64,000 bases of DNA from Capsicum annuum (GCF_002878395.1 NC_061115.1:94083678-94147677), one strand, 5' to 3'. Numbered from the stretch's first letter, positions 10,326-21,833 are shown. The notes: generated from the letters alone by a model not told the origin. A program made the numbers and translations.

Positions 10326-11560
10326 GAAATGTGAAAAAGAAGGGAACATAAGAGAGAACTTGACGTGATTATTTCCTCAAGTTATTGAGTTTAAATAACT
10401 ATGTTTAAGGGTGACAATTGGGCGGGTTGGGTCAAATTTGGGCAGGTCAAAACGGGTCAAGACCTAACCCAACCAAAATTTGTTTGGGTCAAAAACGGGT
10501 TATAACACAACCTGCCCAATCTTACTAAGATTTAATTGCTTTATTTGTTCTTTAATAAATTTTTAGTGCCGAATAAAATTATTTTTTTCTTTATAATGAC
10601 TATATAACATATCAAATGAAAAAAAGTCTTTAAAATATTTTAATAAGATTTTTCAAAAATCATTTCGAGTTTATGTATCAACCCAATTTTTAATGAGTTG
10701 AAACGGGTTGGGTTGCATGGGTTGAGCTAATAAACAGACGGGCCAATAACCAACCTAAACATGAACAGGTTGGGTTTGATTTTGCCCTACAGTTTCCTTG
10801 TTCTAGGACTGGCTAAGGCTTGGTGAATATATTTACAAATTGATCAGTTGACTTCACTTGCTTTGTGATCATGTCTCTTGAGAGTATCGTTTTCTCTGAC
10901 TAAATAACAATCAATTTCTATGTGGGTTTTCGTCTCGTAAAATGTCGGATTCAATGCAATGTGAAGTGTAGCCTCATTATCACACACAAGTTCCATTTCA
11001 TTAATTTCTTCCAAATTTTAACTCCTCCAAGAGTTGCTTGATCCATATAAGTTCACAAGTAGCCACTGCCATAGCCCGTTATTCAACTACTGTACTCGAT
11101 CGAGCAACCACATTTTATTTACTTTTCCAAAACACCAAATTTTCTCCAACTAAAACTTGGTACCCAATGTAGATCGTTTGCCAGAGGATGGCTCTTCCCT
11201 ATATGCATCTCTATATCCAATGATTTTCTTATCTGCTTAGTCTTTGTAAAGTAGTACTCTTCCTAGAGAAGACTTAATGTGTTGAAGAATGCGAATGATG
11301 GTATTTCAAGGATTGGCACAAAGAATCAAGAACTGACTTACAATAACACTAACCAGGAAATCAATGCCAACTCAAGTTTCAGTGAAATAATTCAATTTTT
11401 CTACTAACCTCCTATATCTTCTAGGATCACTAAAAGGCTTGCTTTGAGCAACAAGATCTGGTTGTTGCTCCATATATACCTCATTTTTGAGATCCCCATG
11501 AAGAAAAACATTTGTATTATTCAACTGGTAGTGAGTCCAATAGCACAGAATAACCATCTA
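10326..11560 (-). mobile_element. Degraded copia fragment with internal deletion
   Basis: 10326-10407 resembles the LTR of copia B (TTCCTCAAG...TTTAAATA). 10830-11250 is minus-strand RNase H of the same type as at 17279-17640. 11372-11557 reads QLNNTNVFLHGDLKNEVYMEQ and then, with no YVDD region between, DPRRYRRLVEKLNY, so the middle of RT is deleted. A MITE (10408-10789) splits it. Heavily mutated. Confidence 0.65.
10408..10789. repeat. MITE-like element rich in GGGTTGGGT motifs
   Basis: The two ends are inverted with respect to each other: AGGGTGACAATTGGGCGGG at the left and the complement of AGGGCAAAATCAAACCC at the right, with paired GGGTTGG/CCAACC blocks inside. Probably a hAT-type MITE; an 8-bp TSD is only partly matched (TATGTTTA / ACAGTTTC), so borders are approximate. 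Confidence 0.45.
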
Positions 11561-11566
11561 TCTACA

Positions 11567-12699
11567 TCTACTAGATGTTCACCGGCCCGTGCTAGAATGG
11601 GTCCAATATATATTATCTTTTCATCACAATTTATGTGATGTAAATAAAATTTAGATAATCAATTATATTTTTAATATGCTTTTAGATAATTTAAGTTATT
11701 AATTATTACAATTTGCAATACTTTTTTGGCATTGCAATTTACTATTTTAAGTTGTTAGCTATTTTAAGTTGTTAGCTATTGCAATATATAATATTCTACA
11801 TGTCAAAATTTTTGTGGCATTAATAATCAATTATATATTTAAAATAGTTTAAGTTTTTAATTATTGTGATTTTTAATACTTTTTCTTCTATTCTAATTTA
11901 AGTGACGCTGAGATAATTTCGAAAGTCAATCATATACCATGATTGAAGTAGCAAAGCAGACATGTCTTAAATGACTCATAATAACTAATTAGAAGTGATA
12001 TAGCAAAATTGCTACAAAAATACTTGTGAAAAAATTTAAGTGAGTCATATAGGATGTGAAGTTAATTTAAAACAACACGAGTTAATTTGTGTCTACGTTT
12101 CCATTTTTATTTAATATTATCAAATTTTTAATACTTAGATGAGTTATAATAATTAATTAGGTGTGATACAATAAAATTATGATTGAAGGAGCTGAAGCAG
12201 ACATGTCATAAATGTCTAATTTACTTTTTCTATTAAACATGATTAATTTTCTAATACGTAAGATCCAACCAAATATCACGATGTGGTGAATCAGACATGT
12301 ATTAAATAAGTCATAATAACTAATTAGAAGTGATATAACAAAATTGCTATAAAAAATATTTGCGAAAAAAATTTAAGTGGGTCTCATATAAGATGTCTAG
12401 TAATTGAAGACATCAAGAGTTAATTTATTCTTTTATTTATATTTTATTTTTTATTAAATATTATTAATTTTTTAATACCTAGATGACTTATAATAATTAA
12501 TTAGGGGTGATATAGTAAAATTACGATTGAAATAGCTGAAGCAGATACGTCATAGTTGTCTATTTTACCTTTTTTTATTAAATATTATTAATTTTTAAAT
12601 ACGTAAATAACATATAATAATTATTTAGGGGTAATACAGTAAAATCACGGAAGAAGCAGGCACATCGACGAAGAGGTGCCTGCTTCTTCGCGTTTCTAA
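11567..12699 (+). mobile_element. Helitron-like element with internal ~335-bp repeats
   Basis: The 5' end TCTACTAG is followed by ACCGGCCCGTGCTAGAATGG, resembling plant Helitron 5' ends. The 3' end has a perfect 14-bp stem (12650-12663 with 12676-12689, 12-nt loop), then GCGTTT and CTAA at 12696-12699. The expected T after CTRR is an A here. No TSD, as expected for Helitrons. The body is extremely AT-rich and non-coding. Two copies of a unit start at about 11981 and 12316. No Rep/helicase sequence, so non-autonomous. Confidence 0.55.
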
Positions 12700-13051
12700 A
12701 TAGTAGTAATATTATATAATATTAAAAGCATGTATTCCCCTACTTAAAATTAAATTACGAAAATACCCTTCTTATTGAATATTTGATTTAATAAATAACA
12801 AACCTAGCCTAGGAAGAAAAAGCCATGCACTTGTTTAAGATGCTACCTTCCCATCAAGAGTTGCCACCATTTACGCTCTCTCTTTAAATATCAGATCCCC
12901 ACACTTTCTCCGTACTTTGATCTACTCTGATAATTTGACTTGGGTTTACTATGACGAAATTCTGGTTGGTACATGTGATTTTAACATTATTTGAACTGAT
13001 AAGTACTGTAATGCTTTTGGAAAATCCTTCATTGATGTTTTTCTGCATTTC
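12700..13051. other. AT-rich stretch, no gene; possible second Helitron 5' end
   Basis: TATAATATTAAAAGCATG followed by CCCC and AAAATACCC at 12714-12770 resembles the 5' end of other plant Helitrons, but no 3' partner was found. Nothing coding recognised in the remainder. Confidence 0.3.
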
Positions 13052-13068
13052 AAATTGCCATAATGTTG

Positions 13069-13175
13069 CTTGGATAGAGTTACCTGGTTCTTGTTGTTGG
13101 TGGGAGGTTGCAGGTATTCCATGGAATTAGTCGAGGTATACGCAAGCTGGCCTAGACACCACAGTTATCAAAAAT
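13069..13175 (+). mobile_element. 5'-truncated SINE with 17-bp TSD
   Basis: Contains the plant SINE 3' body GGAATTAGTCGAGG ... GCAAGCTGGCCTAGACACC and ends GTTATCAAAAAT. It is flanked by a perfect duplication AAATTGCCATAATGTTG at 13052-13068 and 13176-13192. Only 107 bp, and no A/B box, so it is 5' truncated. A relative of the same 3' body lies at 44829-44903. Confidence 0.85.
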
Positions 13176-13393
13176 AAATTGCCATAATGTTGACATTATG
13201 TAATTCTTTTATTTGTTTCGTTTTTTTCTCTTTTTTTCTTTAAATAGGTCTTGAAATATTATTTTTTTCTCTATTATTTATTTTTTATTTTAGGTGTATA
13301 AATTTTTTGAACATGAATTATCTCTATTTGAAACCCACTGTGATTAGATAAATTTGCATAGGCCGAGTTAGAAACAAAACATAATTATTTCTT

Positions 13394-13700
13394 GGCATAA
13401 TACATAAATGTGCCCGTTAACTTGACTTCAACTTTCATCTATACCCTCCAACTTTGGATGTGTACAAGTAGACACTTGAAATTGTACAAAGTTGAACAAG
13501 TAGACATATGTACCCTATGTGGCTTCCTACATGGCCAATTCATTACTTATGTGGCATCCTACGTGTATTATGCCACATAGGTCGTGTCTGTCTACTTGTT
13601 CAATTTTATATAAGTTTAAGTGCCTCTTATGTACATCCAAAGTTGGAGGTCATCGATGCAAGTAGATGCCAAGTTAAAGGGCATGTTTATGTATTATGCC
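13394..13700. repeat. Foldback MULE-type MITE, TSD TTATTTCTT
   Basis: 307 bp. Begins GGCATAATACATAAATGTGCCC and ends with its inverse (GGGCATGTTTATGTATTATGCC). The inverted homology continues well inward. The 9-bp TSD TTATTTCTT lies at 13385-13393 and 13701-13709. Length of the TSD indicates Mutator-like origin. Non-coding. Confidence 0.88.
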
Positions 13701-13708
13701 TTATTTCT

Positions 13709-14880
13709 TACATGATTATTCAAGGGGAGGTGCCTTGGTGTATGCTGATGATGTAGTGCTTATTGTTGAGACCCGGGGAGGAGTTAATGATAAGTTGGAA
13801 GTTTGGAGACCGATCCTAGATTCTAAAGGATTTAGGTTGAGCAGGACGAAGACGGAGTATTTGGAGTGTGTAAGTTCATTGATTTGACGCATAAGGCTGA
13901 CGTGGTAGTGAAGCAAGATTCTCGGGCCATTCAGAAGAAGATAGTTTCAAGTATCTTGGGTTTATGATTCAGGAGAATGAAGAGATGAACAAGGATATCA
14001 TGTACTGTATTGGTGCAGAGGGGCTGAAATGGAGGCTTGCTTTGGGAGTCTTGTGTGATAAGAAAGTGTCTCCTAAGCCTAAAGGTAAGTTCTACAGAGT
14101 GGTAGTCCGACCGGCTATGTTGTATGAAACATAGTATTGGCCAGTTAAGAACTCCCACACCCAAAAGTTGAAGGTGGCGAGATAAGGATGTTAAAATGAA
14201 TGTGCAGACTTACTAGGAGGAATAGGGTTATTAATGAGATAATTTGAGAAAAGGTGGGAGCGACTTCAGTGAAAGACAAGATGCGGGGGAAGTGAGATTG
14301 AGATGTTTTGGGCATATGATGAGGCGGTGCACGGATGCCCCATTACGGAGGTGTGAGAGGCTCGCTATGAATGGTTTCAGACGGGATAGAGGTAGGTCGA
14401 AAAAATATTGGAGGGAAGTAATTAGGCATGACATGAAGCAGTTACAACTTACAAAGGACATGACCCTTGAGAGGAAGGTGTGGAGGACACGAATTAGGCT
14501 AGAGGGTTAGTGCGTAGGAGTGTGTCCTTACTAGCAGGAAAGAGTGCTTTGTTTGTCGGTGTACCTATAGTCATAGTGTTATGCATGTGTCTTGTAGTTT
14601 CTTGTTCTTGGTGTTTTGGTGATGCTTGTGACTTAAGATAGATTGTTCATGGTATTACTCTATGGGTGTCTTGTTTCTTTTATTATCTAGTGGTGTGTTA
14701 ACCTAATTTGTTGGTTGTTTTTATGTTTTCTGCTTGTTATACTGTTATTTGCCTTGAGCGGGGGTCTATCGGAAACAACCTCTCCACTTCATTTGAGGTA
14801 GTGGTACGGACAACATACACTTTACCCTTCCTAGATCTCACTTTGCGGGGAGACACTGGGTATGTTGTTGTAAAAGTAAA
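13709..14880 (+). mobile_element. RTE-type LINE fragment, sense orientation
   Basis: Starts in the RT palm (IQGEV...[24 protein letters not shown] at 13721-13800). It continues through the RT C-terminal end ([23 protein letters not shown], 14308-14380; [20 protein letters not shown], 14432-14500). It then runs into the RTE 3' UTR, ending GGGTATGTTGTTGTAAAAG (14858-14876). Stops and frameshifts are present. It is the only RTE copy in the window on the + strand, that is, in the sense direction of the ULP2-like gene. Confidence 0.88.
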
Positions 14881-15202
14881 CTTAAAATAAAAGAGAATTA
14901 AGGACAAGTTATATTGTCTAATCTTTTTCTTTACTTATTTGATAGTATTTTTAAATGTTATAGTTTTCTGACAGGGGATTGAGTTCCCACTTTTTCATTA
15001 CTTGCTCTTTTTTGTTTCAAGTCATCCAATCTAATAATGCTTCAAGTTCAATCTACATATCCATGAGAGTTATCCATGAGTTAGTCCCGTTTACTACTTC
15101 AATTACAAGTGGTCATCTCTGTATGCCAATAATCTGATCATTTGTTTCAAGTTTAAAGCATCTCATCCAAAATTTTACAAATGAATGCATGCTATATCAA
15201 TA
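14881..15202. other. Intron-like AT-rich sequence, nothing recognised
   Basis: No open frame of note, no repeat borders and no domain signature seen. Confidence 0.4.
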
Positions 15203-15211
15203 TTTTCTTAT

Positions 15212-16389
15212 GGCTTAAGTCATCGACAGACCCCTAAACTCGCATAATTCACTTGGACAGCTTAACTCGACCTTGTACCTATTGAGCACCTATACCCCTA
15301 TGAATTTGAAAACACTTGAGCATTTTTTGTTGACATGGCATAATGAGTGTAAGCCACTTGAAAGTGGCACGTGAAAGTGTTTTTGGCTGAGTTTTCGTTT
15401 TTTCTTTTCGTCTTTCTTCTTCATTATATTATTCTTCCACATCTGCCACCACCGTTTGCCATCTTCTTAGCTGGAAAAAATGGAGACCATTATTAATGCA
15501 TTCAAATCTTATACTTTTTCTCTCTCGCTTGCTCCTCCTCTCCCGCCTGTTCTCTTTCTTAAAAAATAAATTGGAAATTAAAAAAATAAGCAAACTCGGA
15601 AAAAAAATTGCAACAAAAAAGATACAAATTTAAAGTGTGAAGGAGGAAGAAAGCATAAAGAGGAAAAACGATGATGAACTCGCACGTAGTTAAAGACTTT
15701 ATTTTTAGCTAATTCAATTCTTTTTCTTGATTGCTAAATAAGAATTCTGTTTTTTGGTTACTAATGATTCGTCCATTTTTATGTTCAATATTGATTTGTT
15801 CAATTATAATCGGCCGTTGGTCATCATTTCTGTGTTTTACGCCATTGATGAGTGTAAAATATATGGTCGGTGGCGGATGAAGGTGGTGCCCACTGGCGGA
15901 TCTACCTACAATCCAGGGGTTCATCCGAACCCCTTTCGTCGGAAAATTATACTATTTTTACATGGTCAAAAATATTTTTATGTATATATAGTAAATGTTG
16001 AACCCCTTTCCACTAATCCGTATATTTATTTCTGAACCTCCTCAGTGAAAATTCTAACTCCGCCACTGGTGGTGCAAACAAATATGTAGTTGATGGAAAT
16101 GGGCGGAGGGGATGTTTTACATTTAAATTTAATTTTTTTAAAAACTCATAATTACTTTTTGTAATAATATTTTTAGACCCATTTTCCAGGTGTCCTTATT
16201 TAATTGGTCATTTTGTCGTGTCACCGCGAGTGTATTACGCCCATTTTAGATTTTTGGCTGATTGTCAATCAAAAAAGATGCTTAAGTTGTTCAAATTCAC
16301 AGGGGTAGACATCAATAGGTACAAGGCCAAGTTAAGTTGTCTAAGTGAATTATGTGAACAAGTTTAGGAGTCTGTTGATGAGTTAAGCC
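15212..16389. mobile_element. Non-autonomous MULE with long TIRs, TSD TTTTCTTAT
   Basis: 1178 bp. The left arm begins GGCTTAAGTCATCGACAGACC. The right arm is its inverse (...GAGTCTGTTGATGAGTTAAGCC). The inverted homology extends more than 100 bp on each side, through the CTTGTACCTATTGA block. The perfect 9-bp TSD TTTTCTTAT lies at 15203-15211 and 16390-16398. No transposase frame. It carries a hAT MITE at 15891-16068. Confidence 0.88.
15891..16068. repeat. hAT-type MITE nested in the MULE
   Basis: 178 bp, begins CACTGGCGGA and ends TCCGCCACTG. Flanked by GTGGTGCC (15883-15890) and GTGGTGCA (16069-16076), an 8-bp TSD with one mismatch. The GGATC...GGGGTTCA motif near the left end fits a common plant hAT MITE. 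Confidence 0.8.
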
Positions 16390-17278
16390 TTTTCTTATTG
16401 TTTTTTCTGTGTCAATGTCGTCGTGACTACATGCATTTATAATTGACCAATCTATCCAATTAATGCTTTTTATTTATTTACAGATCTAATCAATGTTTTA
16501 TGTCATCATATTAAGAAAAAAGAACTAATTGGGCGTGCAAAAGCAATCCACTTATAGCAACAATGAGAACATATTCAACAACATAGCCACAGAAATCCAA
16601 CTAGTAGGGTCTGGGAGGGTAGAGTTTATGCAGACCTTACCACTACTTTGTGGAGGTAGTGAGGCTGTTTCAGAAAGACCCTCGGCTCAAGTGCTACATG
16701 TCCATGTACAAAGAAGGAGGGAAACGGTGAAGGAAACATAACTAGTAAGGGAGGAGTGTAAAGCCTACAAGAAAGGAACAAAAACAACAAAATAATGCGA
16801 TAATTGAAACACAAAAAACAACAGAGGATGATAGGTATTATAAGCAAGAACTACAAGAATACAACTAGTATAACAACAAATACTACCAAGCCTAAACCTT
16901 CGAAAAAGCAAGATGACACTCAGCTACCTACCAACCTTCTACACTAATACGCGTCCTCCCCACCTTCCTATTTGTGAGAAATATAGGAGAAAAATTTTAT
17001 TAGTTATGTTATCGAAAGTATTACTTTGAGACCTTATTTATAGACACGACATTAGCCTCCTTTTCCAACTAGGACACTGGTATTACAATCCTTTTCCAAG
17101 TAGGACAATGATATTGCAATCCTTTTTCAAGTAGGATTCTATATAATATTCTTATTTCTACTCATATTCTAGCACTTCTTCTGACGTTGGTGCATACTAG
17201 TTATATGTACCGAGCGTGTTACAAATGTAATTAATGCGAGGACCAGTGAGGGACTTGGTGAAAATATCTGGAAGCTTA

Positions 17279-18040
17279 TCACTCGATTTCACAAATTTTG
17301 TGACCATCACTGGAAAGTATCTTCTCTCTCACAAAGTGACAATCAATCTCACTGTGCTTAGTCCTCTCATGAAATATCGGATTTGATGCAATATGAAAAA
17401 CCATTTGGTTATCACACACAAGTTTCATTTCATTCATTTCTCCAAATTTTAACTCTCTCAACAATTGTTTAATCCATATCACTTGATATTCTGCTTCTAC
17501 ACTAGATCGAACAACCATACTCTAATTCTTACTCTGCAGAACACCAAATTACCTCATACTAAAACACAATATCCGGATATAGAACGTCTATCACAAGGTG
17601 ATCCTGCCCAATCAACGTCTGTATATCCAACAATCTGCTTATGACCTCGATTCCCGAAGTGTAGTACTTTACCTGCAACTGACTTAATCTGTTGCACAAT
17701 GCGAACAAATGCATCCCAATGACTATCACAACGAAAATCTATAAACTGACTTACAACATTCACATGATAGGAAATGTCAAGTCTGGTCACCGTGAGATAA
17801 TTCAACTTACCAACTAGACACCTATATCTTTCAGGATCATTGAGTGGTTCCCTCTGTCCTAGCAAGAGTTTAGTATTCGGATCCATAGGAGTGTCAATAG
17901 GTTTACATCCCATCATTCCTGTCTCTTCGAGAATGTCTAAGGCATACTTGCGTTGCAAATAACAATACCTAATCTGGACTGAGCAACTTCAATACCTAAA
18001 AAATACTTCAGTGTGGCAAGGTCTTTAGTCCGGAAATTAC
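17279..18040 (-). pseudogene. copia RT end and RNase H (broken)
   Basis: From the right: FRTKDLATLKYFLGIEVAQS, then (after a frame change near 17940) ALDILEETGMMGCKPIDTPM, LNDPERYRCLVGKLNYL, IVGYTDVDWAGSPCDRRSISGY (the RNase H start with its Asp), then VVRSSVEAEYQV and LVCDNQMVFHIASNPIFHERTK. A stop near 17520 interrupts the RNase H. The YVDD part of RT is absent. Confidence 0.85.
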
Positions 18041-18650
18041 AGAGAGCAGGTCCACATGTTAATGGTTGGCCTTGGAAGATGATTCGGAAAGTCAAGGTGC
18101 CTTTAAAGGTAGCATGCTTCACTTGGCTTCTAGCCAAACAAGCTGCACCGACTCAAGATAACCTTATGAAAAGAGGTTTTCATATATGTTCTAGGTGTTC
18201 TCGATGTGAATGTGAGTTGGAGACAATAAACCATCTTTTTCTACATTGTAGGGAGACTGCTAAGTTATGGCAGATTTTCATTAATATAAGAGGCATAAGC
18301 TGGACAATGTCAAGGAGTATCAGAGAAGCGCTAGCTTGCTGAAATAGAGATGGAAATCAGTTAGGACACAGGCAGAGATGGAAAATTGTACCAGCCTGCA
18401 TTTGGTGGACTATATGGATAGAGAGGAACTAGAGATGCTTTGAAAACAAGAGTTGCACTGTGCAGAAACTGAAAATGAATTGTCTGGTCCTTTTCTTTTT
18501 TTTGGTGTAAACATGAATATCCTCAAGATGAAGAGGACATTCCTAGCATTTTAGATTACTTACTGGAATTTTGGTTGTAAGTTTTACTGGAATGCTTCTT
18601 GTGTATTCCTTTGTTTATAATTCAAGTTACCTTTTTCAAAAAAAAAATTA
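18040..18650 (+). mobile_element. L1-type LINE 3' fragment with A tail
   Basis: The + frame reads VPLKVACFTWLLAKQAAPTQ, then CSRCECELETINHLFLHC (CX2C...HX4-5C, zinc-binding domain). After a stop it continues PACIWWTIWIERN and LVLFFFWCKHEYPQDEEDIP, the C-terminus of L1 ORF2. An A run (18637-18646) closes it. A short AAATTAC repeat (before about 18043, and at 18645-18651) may be the TSD. 5' truncated, inserted in the copia at 16973-18958. Confidence 0.75.
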
Positions 18651-19560
18651 CTAGAATCTAAAAATAAAGTGGTCAGTCCTCGGAAAATTGGCGCACGGTG
18701 ACTCTTTGATTGAGTTTTCTTCCCAGTAAGTTTCTCACAAAGTTTGCTTTGATACCATTTGAGAAATATAGGAGAAAAATATTGTTGAATTGTTGTATCT
18801 AATTTATTACATTGAGACTCTATTTGTGAACACTATTAGCCTTTTTTTTCCAACTGGGACACTGATATTACAATCCTTTTCCAAGTAAACACTGACATTG
18901 CAATCTTGTCCCAAGTAGGATTCTATATAATATTTCTATTCCTACTCATATTCTAACACTATCTAAGGTCATGTCCTCAGTAACCTGAAGCTACTCCATG
19001 TCCTGTCGAATCATCTCTCTCCATTACTTCTTCGGCGTACCTCTACCTCTCCTCGTACCTACTATATTTAACCTCTCGCACCTCTTCACTTGGCGTCTGC
19101 CCATCTCCTATCCATCTTCTGGACATAAGAGTATTTGACTGGCCAACATTCAGGACCATATAACAAAGTCGGTCTAACCAACATTGTATACAACTTACCT
19201 TTTAATTTTTTGCTACCTTTTTGTCACACAAGACTTTAGAGGCAATCCTCCACTTCATCTGCGCCACACCGGTACGATGCATACATCATCGTCCATCTTT
19301 CCACTTTCCTGGATTACAGACCCAAGATACTTGAAATTCTCTGTTGGTGATAGTCTATGTGCCAAGCCTCACTTCCACGCGTGCCTCATGCAATGCATCA
19401 TTGAATTTACATTCCAAATATTCTGCTTTGGTTTTGCTTAACTAAAGACTATAGAGTTTGTCTCTATACCTGCAACCTAGCATGAACTCCGTCGTGTGTC
19501 TCGTCAATCAGTACTATGTCATCAGAACTCGTCGATCGGTACTATGTCATCCGTTCTGAG

Positions 19561-19984
19561 AACATATTTTCTCAGAATAAATTTTGGAACACTTGATATA
19601 TATTTATATAACATGAGTCGAAAGCAGGTATAATACTAAATTATCTTTTGCTTTTAATTATGAGTTGGAAATTATTCTATCGCTTTGCTCCAAAATTCAG
19701 TGTCCCTAAATTCCGGTCATATGGTGCACTTTTATTATGTCATTCTCCCATTTAATGTAGCTATATTTAGGCTTATGAGTTCCTAAATCTACTTTTATAA
19801 TTGAACTGGATATGTTATTCCAAATGATTATAATTTGAATATGGTAAAAGCCTAATCGAGTTCACATTTTTTGATCTGTTTAACTGTTCATCTTCATAAA
19901 TTCAAACAATATATAATCATTTAGAAACAAATTACCATATGACGGTCAATTTTGTTTCTTTAAAAAAAATTATACTTCGATCTT
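19561..19984. other. AT-rich intronic sequence, nothing recognised
   Basis: No repeat borders or coding signature seen between the two RTE fragments. Confidence 0.4.
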
Positions 19985-20763
19985 TACAACAACAACAACA
20001 ATAACATACCCAGTGTATTCCCACAAAGTGGGGTCTTGGGAGGGTAAGTGTACGCAGTTCATACCATTACCCCGGATAAGGTAGAGAGTCTGTTTCCGAT
20101 AGACCCTGGACGCAGGACACCAAACAATAAAAAGACATAGTAAAAACAAAAATGGAATTACACACACCAATAGATAATAACAGAAACAAGACACTTACTG
20201 AGTAGTTACAAGATACTACAAACAGGAAACTACCAGACACACTAACACTTACGACCACTGGCACGACCACAAACAAAGCACTCCTACTGGCAAGGACAAA
20301 CTCTCACCTACTAACCATCTACCGTAACACGCATCCTCTACACCTTCCTATCTGGGGTCATGTTCATCGTAAGTTGTAACTGCTCCATGTCATGTCTAAT
20401 TGCCTCTCTCTAATATTTCTTCGGCCTACCTCTATGTCGCCAGAAACCATCCATAGCCAACCTCTTGCACCTCTGAACTAGGGCATCTATGCGCCTCCTC
20501 ATCACATGTCCGAACCATCTCATCCTCATTTCCCACATCTTGTCTTCCACTGAAGTCACTCCTACCTTCTCTCAAACAATCTCATTTGTAACCCCATCTC
20601 TCCTAGTAAGTCTACACATCCATCGCAACTTCCTCATTTCTCCACCTACACATCCACCGCAACATCCTCATTTCCCTACCTTCAACTGTTGAATATGGGA
20701 GTTCATGACTGGCCGATACTCTGCTCCATACAACATAGACGGTCGGACTGCCACTCAGTAGAA
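19985..20763 (-). mobile_element. RTE-type LINE 3' fragment
   Basis: The minus strand ends with the (TTG)n-type tail (complement of ACAACAACAACAACAATAAC, 19987-20006) after the 3' UTR (complement of CCCAGTGTATTCCCAC). Upstream (20330-20763) is the RT C-terminal coding end, complement of the CATGTCATGTCTAATTGCC and CATCCATAGCCAACCTC blocks. 5' truncated near 20763. Same family as 22190-26280. Confidence 0.85.
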
Positions 20764-20984
20764 ATATACGATCTTTCATGTATAATAATTTACTCGAAAC
20801 TTCTAGTTTCAGAAAAGAGAACTTACAACTTTACTTTAATACTCTCTTTGTCCCAATTTAAGTGTCTTTTCCTTTTGGTCTATCCCAAAAAAATGTCTCT
20901 CTCTATATTATTTTAAAAAGTATATTACATGACTTCACATACACGTGCAACACACATACCAAGAGACTTTAGATAAGAAGAGAC
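20764..20984. other. Short stretch with a MITE-like block
   Basis: TACTCTCTTTGTCCCAATTTAA at 20841-20862 resembles the start of a common plant MITE (CTCCCTCCGTCCCAATTT type); the other end is missing. Nothing else seen. Confidence 0.3.
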
Positions 20985-21430
20985 GGATTAGAGCAATCTT
21001 CTCCACAAGAGAGAAGGTATCACCATAGTTGAGACAAAATATTTGTAGCCTTTGTCAACCAGTCGTGCTCTATCAATCTGTCCATCAGGACCAACCTTCA
21101 CGGTATATACCCAACGACAACAAATTGTAGACCTGCCTATAGGTAGAGGAACAAGTTCCCAAGTACCACTAGAGTGTAAGACAAATGTCTCCTCAATCAT
21201 AGCTTATCAATGGCCAGGATGAGAAAGAGCTTCGTCTGTAGTCTTAGAAATAGAAACAGATGATAGTGATGATACAAAAGCATAACGTGCTGGTAACAAA
21301 CGATGATAGCTTAGACAAGTATATATAGGATTAGGATAACGAGTCGAACGAATACCTTTCTGAGTGGCAATGGGAGAACTCTCTTTAGACAAGTCTGCAG
21401 CCACAAGTCTGCAACCTGCAGGAATCTGTT
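20985..21430 (-). pseudogene. copia fragment: linker and start of RT
   Basis: The minus strand reads IRSTRYPNPIYTCLSYHRLL, FVSSLSSVSISKTTDEALSHPG and, in the next piece, MIEETFVLHSSGTWELVPLP and CCRWVYTVKVGPDGQIDRAR, the N-terminal part of copia RT. One frame change near 21205. No LTR seen on either side. Confidence 0.8.
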
Positions 21431-21650
21431 GTTGGGCGTTAATTGTCCGGAGCAGATGAAAAGTGCTGATGACGGTGATAAGTCAAAAATGTGCTAAGAC
21501 ATCGCGGAGGGACATGATGAATTGCTGTAGCCTCTTGTGCTTTATTTGTTCTTTTTTCCCTAAATATAGTTCGTTCTCTTGTAAGTCATGAACTTTTACT
21601 TTATTCCTAATGTGGTCTTTCTTTCCATATGAGATTCATTATTTTTCCAG

Positions 21651-21730
21651 GGAGAGGCTGTTGTTCTTGTGGATGAGGAGGAACCTGATGCAATTAAAGC
21701 AACAGAGCGAGTGGACCAAACGGTTGAACG
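21651..21730 (+). CDS. ULP2-like SUMO protease exon
   Basis: 80 nt between ATTTTTCCAG (ends 21650) and GTAATA (21731). Reads GEAVVLVDEEEPDAIKATER and VDQTVER; starts in phase 0 and leaves two bases (CG) that complete an Arg codon with the next exon. The acidic DEEEP block just before the peptidase domain is typical of ULP2-type proteins. The two introns that follow it are short (103 and 108 bp), normal for a plant gene and in contrast to the 17-kb intron before it. Confidence 0.8.
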
Positions 21731-21833
21731 GTAATATATTAGTAAATTGACATTTTCTCAGTGACATGCAAACATCTGATCTGAGTACTACTGAGCAGTT
21801 GTTAAATATATTATATTCCTCTTTTTCCTGCAG

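Larger units (their letters stand above)
16973..18958 (-). mobile_element. Ty1/copia, internally deleted, LTRs intact, TSD CTAT(T/C)
   Basis: The LTRs are 16973-17174 and 18758-18958 (+ strand TGTGAGAAATATAGG ... TTCTA(A/G)CA). Both share the AAGTAGGATTCTATATAATAT block with the LTR of copia B at 3413. The degenerate primer site GATACCA lies at 18751-18757. The TSD is CTATT/CTATC (16968-16972, 18959-18963), one mismatch. Internal coding is RNase H and the end of RT only (17279-18040, minus); gag, protease and integrase are missing and a + strand LINE piece (18040-18650) stands there instead. Confidence 0.85.
16577..19560 (-). mobile_element. RTE-type LINE 3' part, split by a copia insertion
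   Basis: 16577-16972 is the RTE 3' UTR on the minus strand (GGGTCTGGGAGGGTAGAG..., CTACATGTCCATG). 18964-19560 is the RT C-terminal coding end (complement of the GTCATGTCCTCAGTAACCTG and CTGGCCAACATTCAG blocks, compare 22560 and 22880). The copia at 16973-18958 lies between them and duplicates CTAT(T/C). Very degenerate and 5' truncated. Confidence 0.75.
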
